Source: CAMAVH01 sp046297835
GTDB taxonomy: Bacteria > Pseudomonadota > Alphaproteobacteria > SMXQ01
NCBI GenBank assembly: GCA_046297835.1
Contig: JBKBHI010000006.1
Location: forward strand, 124,001-188,000
DNA length: 64,000 bases
Reading direction: 5' to 3'
Numbering within the stretch: position 1 is the stretch's first letter; each line of letters opens with the position of its first letter. The notes under the pieces are model-generated. The model had not been told where the DNA came from and made no database searches. It saw only the letters and a list, made by a program, of their open reading frames with translations. Shown here one piece after another: positions 34,669-42,637 of this stretch. Position numbers and translations under genes: made by a program.

Positions 34669-35162
34669 TCGAAGATCAGCGCCTCGTCGGCGGCGACGTT
34701 GAGCCAGCCGTTGGCCTGGATCTCGGCGTCGAGCTGGCCCGGCCCCCAGCCGGCATAGCCGAGCATGAGCAATTTATGGCGCGGGCCGCCGCCGCTGGCG
34801 ATGTCGCGCAGAATGTCGAGCGTCGCCGTCAGGCCGACGTCGGGCTCGACCAGCAGCGTCGCGTCCTGCAGATAGTCGGCCGAATGCAGCACGAAGCCGC
34901 GCCCGGTCTCGACCGGGCCGCCGAACAGCACGTTGATCGGCTCGGCGTCGTCCGCCGTCTCGATGTCGAGCTGCTTCAAAAGATCGGGAAACGTCGGCTT
35001 TTCGACGCCTTTGTTCAGCACCAGCCCCATCGCGCCGTCGGCGTTGTGGGCGCAGATGTAGATCACGGCGTGCGCGAAGCGCGAATCGGCCATCTGGGGC
35101 ATCGCGATGAGCAACTGTCCCGTCAGATAGCCGTTTTCCGGCGCAGGCGCGTGTTTGGGCAT
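34581..35162 (-). CDS. yqgE: YqgE/AlgH family protein (UPF0301)
   Basis: A 193-residue YqgE/AlgH protein of unknown biochemical role. Conserved features: YLTGQLLIAMPQMADSRFAHAVIYICAHNADGAMGLVLN at the N-terminus, FGGPVETGRGFVLHS, and LGYAGWGPGQLDAEIQANGWL. The start is ATG 35162, MPKHAPAPENG. Its 3' end overlaps the 3' end of the GNAT gene by 88 bp in convergent orientation. Divergent from the DsbD-like gene. Confidence 0.93.
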   Translation of the reverse strand: MPKHAPAPENGYLTGQLLIAMPQMADSRFAHAVIYICAHNADGAMGLVLNKGVEKPTFPDLLKQLDIETADDAEPINVLFGGPVETGRGFVLHSADYLQDATLLVEPDVGLTATLDILRDIASGGGPRHKLLMLGYAGWGPGQLDAEIQANGWLNVAADEALIFDHDLDTKWDRALAKLGVDGSMLSGDAGHA

Positions 35163-35273
35163 AGGCCAAAGGTGGTGCGGAACTTCGCGGAAGGCAAGAG
35201 CAGCCTGCCTGACAAAGACGTGAAACATTTTGACGCGCCGGCGTGCGGCGCGCGCGGTAACGTCGCCGCCGTG

Positions 35274-37565
35274 ATGACACGGTTTTGGGGCGGATCGGCC
35301 GCGCCGCGCGCGCTCGCCGCGGCGGCGGTGCTCTGCGGCGTGGCGCTCGCGGCCGTCGCGGGGCCGGCCGAGGCGCAGCGCGCCCGCTCGACTCCCGAAC
35401 CCCATTCCAATCAAGTAGGGGGCGCGGGCCCGAGTTTCAGCATCACGCCCGGCCCCACGCTCGAAGCCAATCGCAAGACGCCGGTCGAGGTCATGGCCAT
35501 CGCCGAGTCGGACTGGTCGCGCAACGACCATGCCGCGGCGCGGCTGATCTCCGGCGTCACGGCCGCGGGAACGTCGGGCGCGGGCGCGGCGGTTTCGCTC
35601 GGCCTCGAATTCAAGCTGGCGAAGGATTGGAAGCTCTATTGGCGCACGCCGGGCGACGCCGGCTATCCGCCGCGCATCGACTGGACCGGCTCGGAAAATC
35701 TCGCCAAGGCCGAGTTCTCCTGGCCGACGCCCGAGCGCTACAAGATTTTCGGCCTCACCACCTTCGTCTATCAGGACGCGGTGGTGCTGCCGCTCGCCGT
35801 CGCGCCGCAAACGCCGGACGCGCCGATCAGCCTGCGCGGCAAGCTCGAATATCTCTTGTGCGACAAGATCTGCATCCCCTACGAGGCGACCTTGGCGCTC
35901 GATCTGCCGGCCGGCGTCGCCGCGCCGACCGAACACGCCAAGGCCATCGCGGCCTATGCGGCGAAAGTGCCGCGTCTCGTCGAGCGCGCCGAAGGCGCGC
36001 CGCTGTTCGTCGAGCACGCGGCGCTGACGCCGGAGAGCGGCGGCATCGTGCTCGAAGTGCTGGCGCGCGCCGCACCAGGGCAGGACGGGGCGCCCTTTAC
36101 CAAGCCCGACATCATCGTCGAGGGACCGGCTGCGCTCGCCTTCGGCCCGCCGCAAGAGGTCAGCCTGTCGGAGGGCGGCAAGCTGGCGCTCATCCGCATG
36201 CCCGTCAGCGCGGTCGGCCAGGCCGGCGCGCCGAACGCCGCCTTGCCCGACACTGCGGCTTTGACGCTGACGCTGATCGACGGCGGCCGCGCCATCGAGC
36301 AGGACGTCGCCGCGCCGCTCGCCGACGCCCGCGCGCCGGCGCGGCTCGCCGCGATCCTGGCGCTGGCTTTGCTCGGGGGCCTCTTGCTGAACCTGATGCC
36401 CTGCGTGCTGCCGGTGCTGTCGCTGAAACTCATGGGCGCGGTGCGCGCCGCCGGCTATCCGACGCGCGAGCTGCGGCTCAGCTTCCTCGCCACGGCGGCG
36501 GGCATTCTCGTCGCCTTTCTGGCGCTTGCCAGCGGCGCGGTGGCGCTGAAATCCGCCGGCCTCGCGGTCGGTTGGGGCATTCAGTTCCAGCAGCCGGTGT
36601 TCCTGGCGCTGATGGGGCTGGTGCTGACGCTGTTCGCCTGCAGCCTGTGGGGCGTCTTCGCCATCCGTCTCCCGACCGGCGTGATGGACGCGGCCAACAA
36701 AGCTTGCGACGGCAAGGCGCTGGCCGGCGCGTTCTTCACCGGCGTCTTCGCCACCTTGCTCGCCACGCCCTGTTCCGCGCCGTTCCTCGGCACGGCGGTC
36801 GGCTTCGCGCTGACGCGCGGGCCCGGCGAAATCGTCGCCGTCTTCGCCGCGCTCGGCGTCGGATTGGCCGCGCCCTATCTGCTGGTCGCCGCCGTGCCGA
36901 GCCTCGCGCGTCTCTTGCCGAGGCCCGGCCCCTGGATGGCCTGGTTCTGCCGCGCGCTGGCGCTGATCCTCGCCGCCACCGCTTTCTGGCTGCTCACCGT
37001 GCTGGCGGCGCAAGCCGGCCTCGTCACGGCGATTCTCTGCGGCCTGATCCTGGTCGGCGTCTCGGCCATCCTCAGCCTCGGCCATGCGGCGCGCGAACGC
37101 TCTCTCTTGCGCCGCGCCGCCTGGCCCGGCGTCGGCGTCCTCGCGCTCGGCCTCGCCGCCGTGGCGCTGCTCGCCCAGCCCGAGCGCGGCCGCGCTTCTA
37201 TCTCGGATATCGCCTGGCAGCCGTTCGATCGCGTGCAGATCATCAACGCGGTTGCGACCGGCAAGACCGTGCTGGTGGATGTCACCGCCGACTGGTGCGC
37301 CACCTGCCAGGTGAACAAGAAGCTGGTGCTGAACCGCGGCGCGGTGCGGGGCGCCATCGAGCGCGGCGAGGTCGTCGCGATGCGGGCCGACTGGACGCGC
37401 CCCGACGCGGCGATCTCGGGCTATCTCGCCGGCTTCGGCCGCTACGGCATCCCGTTCAACGCCGTCTACGGCCCGGCCGCGCCGTCGGGCCTCGTGCTGT
37501 CGGAATTGCTCAGCGAAGGCGAGGTTCTGGCCGCGTTCGACGCCGCCGGCGCGGCGTCGCGCTGA
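35274..37565 (+). CDS. DsbD/ScsB-type thiol:disulfide reductase
   Basis: Inner-membrane protein that carries electrons from cytosolic thioredoxin to the periplasm. 763 residues: signal peptide, an extended N-terminal periplasmic domain with Cys196-x3-Cys200 (LLCDKICIP), a multi-helix membrane domain with Cys377 (LMPCVLPV) and Cys500 (ATPCSAPF), and a C-terminal thioredoxin domain with Cys675-x2-Cys678 (DWCATCQ). The long N-terminal domain is more like ScsB than E. coli DsbD. ATG 35274 or GTG 35271 is the start. A peroxiredoxin gene follows 126 bp later. Confidence 0.92.
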   Translation: MTRFWGGSAAPRALAAAAVLCGVALAAVAGPAEAQRARSTPEPHSNQVGGAGPSFSITPGPTLEANRKTPVEVMAIAESDWSRNDHAAARLISGVTAAGTSGAGAAVSLGLEFKLAKDWKLYWRTPGDAGYPPRIDWTGSENLAKAEFSWPTPERYKIFGLTTFVYQDAVVLPLAVAPQTPDAPISLRGKLEYLLCDKICIPYEATLALDLPAGVAAPTEHAKAIAAYAAKVPRLVERAEGAPLFVEHAALTPESGGIVLEVLARAAPGQDGAPFTKPDIIVEGPAALAFGPPQEVSLSEGGKLALIRMPVSAVGQAGAPNAALPDTAALTLTLIDGGRAIEQDVAAPLADARAPARLAAILALALLGGLLLNLMPCVLPVLSLKLMGAVRAAGYPTRELRLSFLATAAGILVAFLALASGAVALKSAGLAVGWGIQFQQPVFLALMGLVLTLFACSLWGVFAIRLPTGVMDAANKACDGKALAGAFFTGVFATLLATPCSAPFLGTAVGFALTRGPGEIVAVFAALGVGLAAPYLLVAAVPSLARLLPRPGPWMAWFCRALALILAATAFWLLTVLAAQAGLVTAILCGLILVGVSAILSLGHAARERSLLRRAAWPGVGVLALGLAAVALLAQPERGRASISDIAWQPFDRVQIINAVATGKTVLVDVTADWCATCQVNKKLVLNRGAVRGAIERGEVVAMRADWTRPDAAISGYLAGFGRYGIPFNAVYGPAAPSGLVLSELLSEGEVLAAFDAAGAASR

Positions 37566-37691
37566 GCGAAATCCCTGCCGTCATCAGGGGCTTTCCCCGC
37601 CGCCTCAGACCTTTGGGGCATTTACCCGGCCCGCCGGCTCGCCCACAATGGGCCGATCAGCGTCATTCCCCATCATCAGGAGAGAACCCCC

Positions 37692-38174
37692 ATGACCATC
37701 AAAGTGGGCGACAAGATTCCGTCCGTCACCTTGCAGCAGAAGACCGCCGAGGGCGTCTCGCCGATCACCACCGACGAGCTGTTCAAGGGCAAGCGCGTCG
37801 TGCTGTTCGCCGTGCCCGGCGCTTTCACGCCGACCTGCTCGGCCAAGCACCTGCCGAGCTTCGTGCAGAAGGCCGGCGACCTGAAGGGCAAGGGCGTCGA
37901 CGCCGTCGCCTGCGTCTCGGTCAACGACGCTTTCGTCATGGACGCCTGGGGCAAGGCCCAGGGCGCCGACGGCAAGGTGCAGATGCTGGCCGACGGCTCG
38001 GCCCATCTCGCCAAGGCGCTCGGCCTCGACCTCGATCTGGTCGACAAGGGCCTCGGCGTGCGCTCGCAGCGCTACGCCATGGTCGTCAAGGACGGCACGG
38101 TGGAAAAGCTGTTCGTCGAAGCGCCCGGCAAATACGAGGTCTCCTCGGCCGAGCACGTGATGAGCCAGCTCTAA
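37692..38174 (+). CDS. Peroxiredoxin (Prx5-type)
   Basis: A 160-residue Prx5-family peroxidase that reduces H2O2 and organic peroxides. The peroxidatic Cys49 sits in VPGAFTPTCSAKHLPSF, the family signature. A second conserved region is VACVSVNDAFVMDAWGKAQ. No fused glutaredoxin domain, so an external thiol donor is needed. Good ribosome site (AGGAGAG). Ends in a strong intrinsic terminator. Confidence 0.95.
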   Translation: MTIKVGDKIPSVTLQQKTAEGVSPITTDELFKGKRVVLFAVPGAFTPTCSAKHLPSFVQKAGDLKGKGVDAVACVSVNDAFVMDAWGKAQGADGKVQMLADGSAHLAKALGLDLDLVDKGLGVRSQRYAMVVKDGTVEKLFVEAPGKYEVSSAEHVMSQL

Positions 38175-38176
38175 GC

Positions 38177-38227
38177 CGTTTCGCAGCGAAACGAGAGCGG
38201 GGGCCTTGCGGCCCCCGTTTTCGTTTC
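38177..38227 (+). terminator. Tandem hairpins; intrinsic terminator after peroxiredoxin gene
   Basis: First a 7-3-7 inverted repeat CGTTTCG-CAG-CGAAACG (38177-38193). Then an 8-bp stem CGGGGGCC-TTGC-GGCCCCCG (38198-38217) followed by TTTTCGTTTC. The second hairpin with its T-run is a classic Rho-independent terminator and separates two convergent genes. Confidence 0.9.
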
Positions 38228-38754
38228 TACCAATCGATGCGGCTGAACCAGAGCGCGGGATCGCGCGGGTTGGCCATCACCCGTTGGACCGTCTCGCAAT
38301 GAACGCGGCTGGCGGTGGTGGCGTTGGCCAAGGCGTGATAGTCGCCCGCCGCGTTTTTCCGATAGAGCACCACATGGATGTGCGGGCCGTCGCCATGCTC
38401 GTAGATCACGACGGCATCGTCGCCGCGCGCGAGGCCTTGGACGAAGCGGCGGCTGGGCATTTGCGGCGTGGAAAGGCTGGCGGCGCTGTCGTACGCGCCG
38501 TCGCGCGGCGCGAGGCCGCGTTCGGGGCGCGCGGCGCTGTCCACCGTCGGCACGTCGGAGAAGCGGCTTAAGAGATCGGCCACGACCTGCGGCGGCATGT
38601 CGGCGAAGGCCGCGTAAGACCGCGCGCCCGCAAGCTCGCAGAGCGGCGGGCTGGCGGGTCGATCGCCGCTTTCCACCCGCACCGGGCCGCAGGCGGCCAT
38701 GGGCGCGGCGAGCAACGCGAGGCCGACGACGGCGGGGAGGGCGGCGCGCGCCAT
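38227..38754 (-). CDS. Hypothetical lipoprotein
   Basis: A 175-residue protein with an N-terminal hydrophobic signal and a lipobox-like PMAAC (Cys about 22). The mature region has several His (EHGDGPHIHVVLYRKN) that could bind metal, and two further Cys (LCELAG, VHCETV). No recognised domain. It follows rnhA on the same strand with a 2-bp gap. Function unknown. Confidence 0.72.
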   Translation of the reverse strand: MARAALPAVVGLALLAAPMAACGPVRVESGDRPASPPLCELAGARSYAAFADMPPQVVADLLSRFSDVPTVDSAARPERGLAPRDGAYDSAASLSTPQMPSRRFVQGLARGDDAVVIYEHGDGPHIHVVLYRKNAAGDYHALANATTASRVHCETVQRVMANPRDPALWFSRIDW

Positions 38755-38756
38755 GC

Positions 38757-39227
38757 TCAGCTCGGCGCGTCCGCGCGAATCTCGGCGATGGCGGCGCGCG
38801 CCAGCGCGTCGGCGCGCTCGTTCTCCGGGTGGCCGCTGTGGCCCTTCACCCAATGCCAGCGCACCTGATGCAGGTTGGCTGCCGCTTCCAGCCGTTGCCA
38901 GAGATCGACGTTCTTGACCGGCTTCCTGTCGGCGGTCTTCCAGCCGTTCTTCTTCCAGCCGTGAATCCAGCCGGTGATGCCTTGGCGCAGATATTGGCTG
39001 TCGGTGTAGAGATCGACGGGCAGGGGCCGCGTGAGGCTTTCGAGCGCGGCGATGGCGGCCATCAGCTCCATGCGGTTGTTGGTGGTCTGGGCCTCGCCGC
39101 CTTTCAGCTCTTTCTCCGCGCCGCGCCAGCGCAGCACCGCGCCCCAGCCGCCGGGGCCGGGATTGCCGCTGCACGCGCCGTCGGTGAAGGCTTCGACGCT
39201 GACGACGCTCTCCTCAGTCAAGGCCAT
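38757..39227 (-). CDS. rnhA: Ribonuclease HI
   Basis: Degrades the RNA strand of RNA-DNA hybrids. 156 residues, standard length. Catalytic acidic residues are present in FTDGACSGNPGPGGWG (Asp), TNNRMELMAAIAAL (Glu) and YTDSQYLRQGI (Asp); the basic protrusion is GWKKNGWKTADRKPVKN and the final Asp lies in ENERADALA. The start overlaps the thrB 3' end by 14 bp, so it is co-translated with thrB. Confidence 0.97.
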   Translation of the reverse strand: MALTEESVVSVEAFTDGACSGNPGPGGWGAVLRWRGAEKELKGGEAQTTNNRMELMAAIAALESLTRPLPVDLYTDSQYLRQGITGWIHGWKKNGWKTADRKPVKNVDLWQRLEAAANLHQVRWHWVKGHSGHPENERADALARAAIAEIRADAPS

Positions 39228-40182
39228 AAGCTCCCGGGCCTGGCACCGACTGGTGGAAGCGCAGCTTCTGCACGTATTCCATCGGGTTCTTCGGCTTGAC
39301 CCAAGCTCCCTCTGGACGATTCAGCCAGTCGAACAGGCGCGTCAGCAGGAAGCGCAGCGCCGCGCCGCGCGCGAGCAGCGGCAGGGCCGCGAGCTCGGCG
39401 TCGCCGATCGGCCGCACGTCGCGGTAGGCGAGCAGCATCGCGCGCGCCTTGGAGATGTTGAACATGCCGTCGGGCTCGAAGCACCAGGCGTTGAGGCACA
39501 CCGCGAGGTCGTAGGCGAGAATGTCCTCGCAGGCGAAATAGAAGTCGATGACGCCCGAGAGCTTGTCGCCGAGGAAGAAGGCGTTGTCGGGAAACAGGTC
39601 GGCATGGATGATGCCGCGCGGCAGCGATCCCGCGTCCGGCCAGTTCGCCGTGAGCCAAGCCACTTCGGTCTCGATCAAGCCTTCGAGGCCCGGCGCGACG
39701 TCGTTGGCCAGCGTCTTGGTCTCGCCGTAGAGCCGCTGCCAGCCTTGGAGCGACAGCGAATTGGCGCGGCGCAGCTCGAAGTCCTGCGCCGCCACATGCA
39801 TCTCGGCCATGCCGCGCCCGAGGCCGGCGCAATGGTGCGGCAGGATGCGGCGCGGCGACATGCCGGCGAGGAAGCTGACGATGGCAGCGGGCCGGCCGGC
39901 AAGCTGGCGCAGCGCTTGGCCGTCCTTGGCGTGGATCGGCGTCGGGCAGGCGATGCCCTTGGCCGCCAGATGGTCCATCAGGCCGAGGAAGAACGGCAGG
40001 TCGGCGGGCGCGACCCGCTTTTCGTAAAGCGTCAGGATGTAATTGCCGCGCTCGGTCTGCAGCAGGAAGTTGGAATTTTCGACGCCCTCGGCGATGCCCT
40101 TGTACGAGCGGAGCGCGCCGAGATCGTAGGCGGCGAGAAACGCCGCCAATTCTTCGTCGCTGACTTCGGTATAGACGGCCAT
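39214..40182 (-). CDS. thrB: Homoserine kinase (type II, APH fold)
   Basis: Makes O-phosphohomoserine for threonine synthase. 322 residues of the aminoglycoside-phosphotransferase fold used by alphaproteobacteria instead of the GHMP type. Seen: the nucleotide loop (YKGIAEGVENSNFLLQTERGNYILTLYE), the catalytic loop IIHADLFPDNAFF and the metal-binding GVIDFYFA. It lies between ispH and rnhA, the usual alphaproteobacterial order. Confidence 0.95.
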   Translation of the reverse strand: MAVYTEVSDEELAAFLAAYDLGALRSYKGIAEGVENSNFLLQTERGNYILTLYEKRVAPADLPFFLGLMDHLAAKGIACPTPIHAKDGQALRQLAGRPAAIVSFLAGMSPRRILPHHCAGLGRGMAEMHVAAQDFELRRANSLSLQGWQRLYGETKTLANDVAPGLEGLIETEVAWLTANWPDAGSLPRGIIHADLFPDNAFFLGDKLSGVIDFYFACEDILAYDLAVCLNAWCFEPDGMFNISKARAMLLAYRDVRPIGDAELAALPLLARGAALRFLLTRLFDWLNRPEGAWVKPKNPMEYVQKLRFHQSVPGPGAYGLD

Positions 40183-40195
40183 TCTCGTGCGTCGC

Positions 40196-41143
40196 CTATC
40201 CGGCCAGGGCGCGCGGCAGGCTGAAGACGATGTCCTCGCGCGTCACCATCGCTTCTTCCAGCGTCACGTCGAAGCGCGTCTGCAGCGCGCGGATGACGTC
40301 CTGCACGAGAATCTCCGGGGCGCTCGCGCCGGCTGTCACGCCGAGCGCGCGCACGCCTTGCAGCTTTTCCCAGGGAATTTCGGCGGCGGTCTGCACCAGC
40401 ACGCTGGTCTCGCAACCGAGCTGCGCCGCCAGTTCTTTCAGGCGCTGCGAGTTGGACGAATTCGGCGCGCCGACCACGAGGATCGCGTCGACGCGCGGCG
40501 CGATCGCCTTCACCGCCTCCTGGCGGTTGGTGGTGGCGTAGCAGATGTCGGCCTTGCCGGGGCCCTTGATGGAGGGGAAGCGGCGCTGCAAGGTCGCGAC
40601 GATCTCGGCCGTATCGCCGACCGATAGCGTCGTCTGCGTCGCGTAGGCGAGATTGGCCGGATCGGCCGGCTGCACGGCTTCGGCGTCTGCCACGCTTTCG
40701 ATCAGCGTCATGGCGCCCGCCGGCACCTGGCCCATGGTGCCGACCACCTCGGGATGGCCCTCATGGCCGATCAGCAGCACGTGGCGGCCCTGGAAATGGT
40801 GGCGCGCGGCTTCCGAATGGACCTTGCTGACCAGCGGGCAGGTGGCGTCGAGCGTCGCCAGGCCGCGGTCCTTGGCGTTCTGCACGACGGCTTTGGCGAC
40901 GCCGTGGGCCGAGAAGATCACGTTCGCGCCGTCGGGAATCTCGTCGAGTTCCTCGACGAACACCGCGCCCTTGGCCTTGAGGCTGTCGACCACATGCTTG
41001 TTATGGACGATTTCGTGGCGGACATAGACCGGCGCGCCGTAGCGGGCGAGGGCCTGCTCGACGATCTGGATCGCCCGGTCCACGCCGGCGCAGAAGCCGC
41101 GCGGGCTGGCGAGGAGGACGGAGAGGGCCGGCTTGTCGGACAT
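40196..41143 (-). CDS. ispH: 4-hydroxy-3-methylbut-2-enyl diphosphate reductase
   Basis: [4Fe-4S] enzyme for the last step of the MEP isoprenoid pathway, producing IPP and DMAPP. 315 residues from ATG 41143 (MSDKPALS); an in-frame TTG 9 bp upstream is a weaker alternative. Cluster cysteines are seen in LASPRGFCAGVDRAI, DATCPLVSKVH and the third conserved Cys in ADICYATTNRQ. VGAPNSSNSQRLKELA is the substrate-binding block. No clear ribosome site. Confidence 0.96.
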   Translation of the reverse strand: MSDKPALSVLLASPRGFCAGVDRAIQIVEQALARYGAPVYVRHEIVHNKHVVDSLKAKGAVFVEELDEIPDGANVIFSAHGVAKAVVQNAKDRGLATLDATCPLVSKVHSEAARHHFQGRHVLLIGHEGHPEVVGTMGQVPAGAMTLIESVADAEAVQPADPANLAYATQTTLSVGDTAEIVATLQRRFPSIKGPGKADICYATTNRQEAVKAIAPRVDAILVVGAPNSSNSQRLKELAAQLGCETSVLVQTAAEIPWEKLQGVRALGVTAGASAPEILVQDVIRALQTRFDVTLEEAMVTREDIVFSLPRALAG

Positions 41144-41311
41144 ATGCGCCAAAAGCGGTGGAAAAGGGCGTTAAATCGCGGAAATCGCTGGAAAAACAGG
41201 CTGCTTGCGCGTTCCTGACTGACAAGGTAGTAACCCACCGGACGCAAACAAGCAATTTCCGCGCTTTCCGGCCGTTCCGGCCCGCCGCGCGCCTCTCCCG
41301 AAGGATCTCCG

Positions 41312-41551
41312 ATGGCCGAACCGGCGATGCCGCGCGACAATTACTACGCCGTCGATCTCGAGCCCGACCGGGAATATCTCTGGTGCGCCTGCGGCTACAG
41401 CAAGAGCCAGCCGTTCTGCGACGGCTCGCACCAGGGCACCGAATTCCAGCCGAAAAGCGTGAAGGTCGGCGAGGCCATGACGTTGTATCTTTGCGGCTGC
41501 AAGCGCACGCAGGACCCGCCCTATTGCGACGGCATGCACGCGTTGATTTGA
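41312..41551 (+). CDS. CDGSH iron-sulfur protein with two cluster motifs
   Basis: A 79-residue soluble protein with two successive CDGSH-type [2Fe-2S] motifs: CACGYSKSQPFCDGSH at about residues 25-40 and CGCKRTQDPPYCDGMH at about 61-76. The second has Met in place of Ser/Ala before the His ligand. There is no membrane anchor, unlike mitoNEET. AAGGA precedes the ATG. The role is probably redox or cluster transfer; the partner is unknown. Confidence 0.9.
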   Translation: MAEPAMPRDNYYAVDLEPDREYLWCACGYSKSQPFCDGSHQGTEFQPKSVKVGEAMTLYLCGCKRTQDPPYCDGMHALI

Positions 41552-41582
41552 GCCCTCTTCCGACGTTTAGGGAATGCCGTCC

Positions 41583-42125
41583 ATGCGTATCGTTACCGCT
41601 CTCCGCTCCGCCGCCTTGCTGGCGCTCGCCGGCCTCGCCCTCGCCGCCTGCGATCCGTTCAAAAACACTACGCCGCAGTTCGCCTGCCCGCGCTTCGGCG
41701 GGCTGGAGACGGCGACGCAGCAGGTCAAGTTCCGCCCGGGCGCCGGCCGCGACCTGACCGACGTCATGTATATGGTGCGGCTCAACGGCGTGCAGCGGAG
41801 CTGCGAATACGACAGGAGCGGCGTCGCCATGACCATGCGCGTCGGCTTCGCGCTCGAACTCGGCCCGGCCAACCCGGACCGCAACGCCAGCTTCCAATAT
41901 TTCGTCGCCATCACCGATGCCGACAACCGCGTGCTGGCCAAGGAGGTTTTCACCACCGCGCTCGCTTTCCCGGAGAACGTCGGCTATGTCGAAAAGGCCG
42001 ACGAACTGGACCAGCGCATTCCGTTGCCGGTCGGCCGCTCGGCCGCCGACTATCAGGTCATCGTCGGCCTGCAGCTCACCGAAGCCGAGTTGGACTACAA
42101 CCGCCGGGCGCAAGTCGGGCGCTGA
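41583..42125 (+). CDS. Hypothetical lipoprotein
   Basis: A 180-residue protein with a lipoprotein signal (MRIVTALRSAALLALAGLALAAC). I chose ATG 41583, because GGGA lies 9 bp upstream; ATG 41574 is too close to the ribosome site. The mature part has a beta-rich look (VMYMVRLNGVQRSCEYDRSGVAMTMRVGFALELG) with paired Cys. It lies 31 bp after the CDGSH gene on the same strand. Function unknown. Confidence 0.78.
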   Translation: MRIVTALRSAALLALAGLALAACDPFKNTTPQFACPRFGGLETATQQVKFRPGAGRDLTDVMYMVRLNGVQRSCEYDRSGVAMTMRVGFALELGPANPDRNASFQYFVAITDADNRVLAKEVFTTALAFPENVGYVEKADELDQRIPLPVGRSAADYQVIVGLQLTEAELDYNRRAQVGR

Positions 42126-42135
42126 TTCCTCTAAT

Positions 42136-42223
42136 CGTCATGCTCGGGCTTGACCCGAGCATCCATCTATCGAGCGCTTAAGCGACGGCTTAATGGACCC
42201 TCGGATCAAGTCCGAGGGTGACG
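42136..42223. repeat. REP-like palindrome doublet (site 3)
   Basis: 42136-42166 reads CGTCA, stem TGCTCGGG/CCCGAGCA, TCCAT. 42193-42223 reads ATGGA, stem CCCTCGGA/TCCGAGGG, TGACG. Opposite orientation, as at site 1, starting 10 bp after the lipoprotein stop. Confidence 0.85.
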
Positions 42224-42274
42224 ATTTCTTAGAGTTTCGGGCATTTCCGCAGCTTTTCCAGAATCCTGTGGATG

Positions 42275-42327
42275 AAACCAGCCCTGGGGCGGGCCGCGAT
42301 TGACCCGCCCCAGGGCTGGTTTAGAAT
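42275..42327 (+). promoter_or_regulatory. Sigma70-like promoter embedded in a perfect 19-bp inverted repeat
   Basis: AAACCAGCCCTGGGGCGGG at 42275-42293 pairs exactly with 42304-42322 across a 10-base spacer. The loop and right arm carry TTGACC (42300-42305), a 16-bp spacer and TAGAAT (42322-42327), each five of six to the sigma70 consensus. Transcription would start near 42334, just before the glycine riboswitch. The dyad could be an operator, a cruciform, or a terminator for read-through from upstream. Confidence 0.6.
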
Positions 42328-42347
42328 GGCCGCGCGATCAGACGATC

Positions 42348-42585
42348 TCTGCGGGAGAGACCGCCGGCCTTTGCTTCTTGAATAAAGAGCCAAGGCGCGG
42401 GCGGAGCCGAAGGAGCAACCGCCCCGGAAACTCTCAGGCAAAAGGACCGCAGGGGGATGACGCTCTGGAAAGCGAATCGCGCAGCTTGCTAGGCGCGATT
42501 CCACCGACGAGGTAACGCTGCTCTCAAGCCTATTCGATAGGCGCGAGGGCGGACGAATCTTTCAGGTTCGAGGACAGAGGGGGCT
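42348..42585 (+). ncRNA. Tandem glycine riboswitch (gcvT motif)
   Basis: Two aptamers in series in the leader of the glycine cleavage operon. Aptamer 1 (about 42351-42475) shows GGGAGAGACC, GCCGAAGGAGCAACC, GGAAACTCTCAGGCAAAAGG and GACGCTCTGGAAAG. Aptamer 2 (about 42500-42583) shows CACCGACGAGGTAACG, GAATCTTTCAGGTTC and GAGGACAGAGGGG. These are the conserved core strings of the class. A CCGGCG-ACT-CGCCGG hairpin (42587-42601) follows, without a T-run, so control of translation initiation is more likely than termination. Confidence 0.93.
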
Positions 42586-42637
42586 GCCGGCGACTCGCCG
42601 GACAGCCACGACTCCGAATCGGATTGAAGGATCGCCT

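Noticed and set aside
35285..38302. Long plus-strand frame spanning the DsbD-like and peroxiredoxin genes
   Set aside because: Out-of-frame Arg-rich reading across two unrelated conserved genes.
41161..41215. EcfG-type promoter for ispH on the minus strand (GGAAC at 41215-41211)
   Set aside because: No CGTT at the correct spacing.
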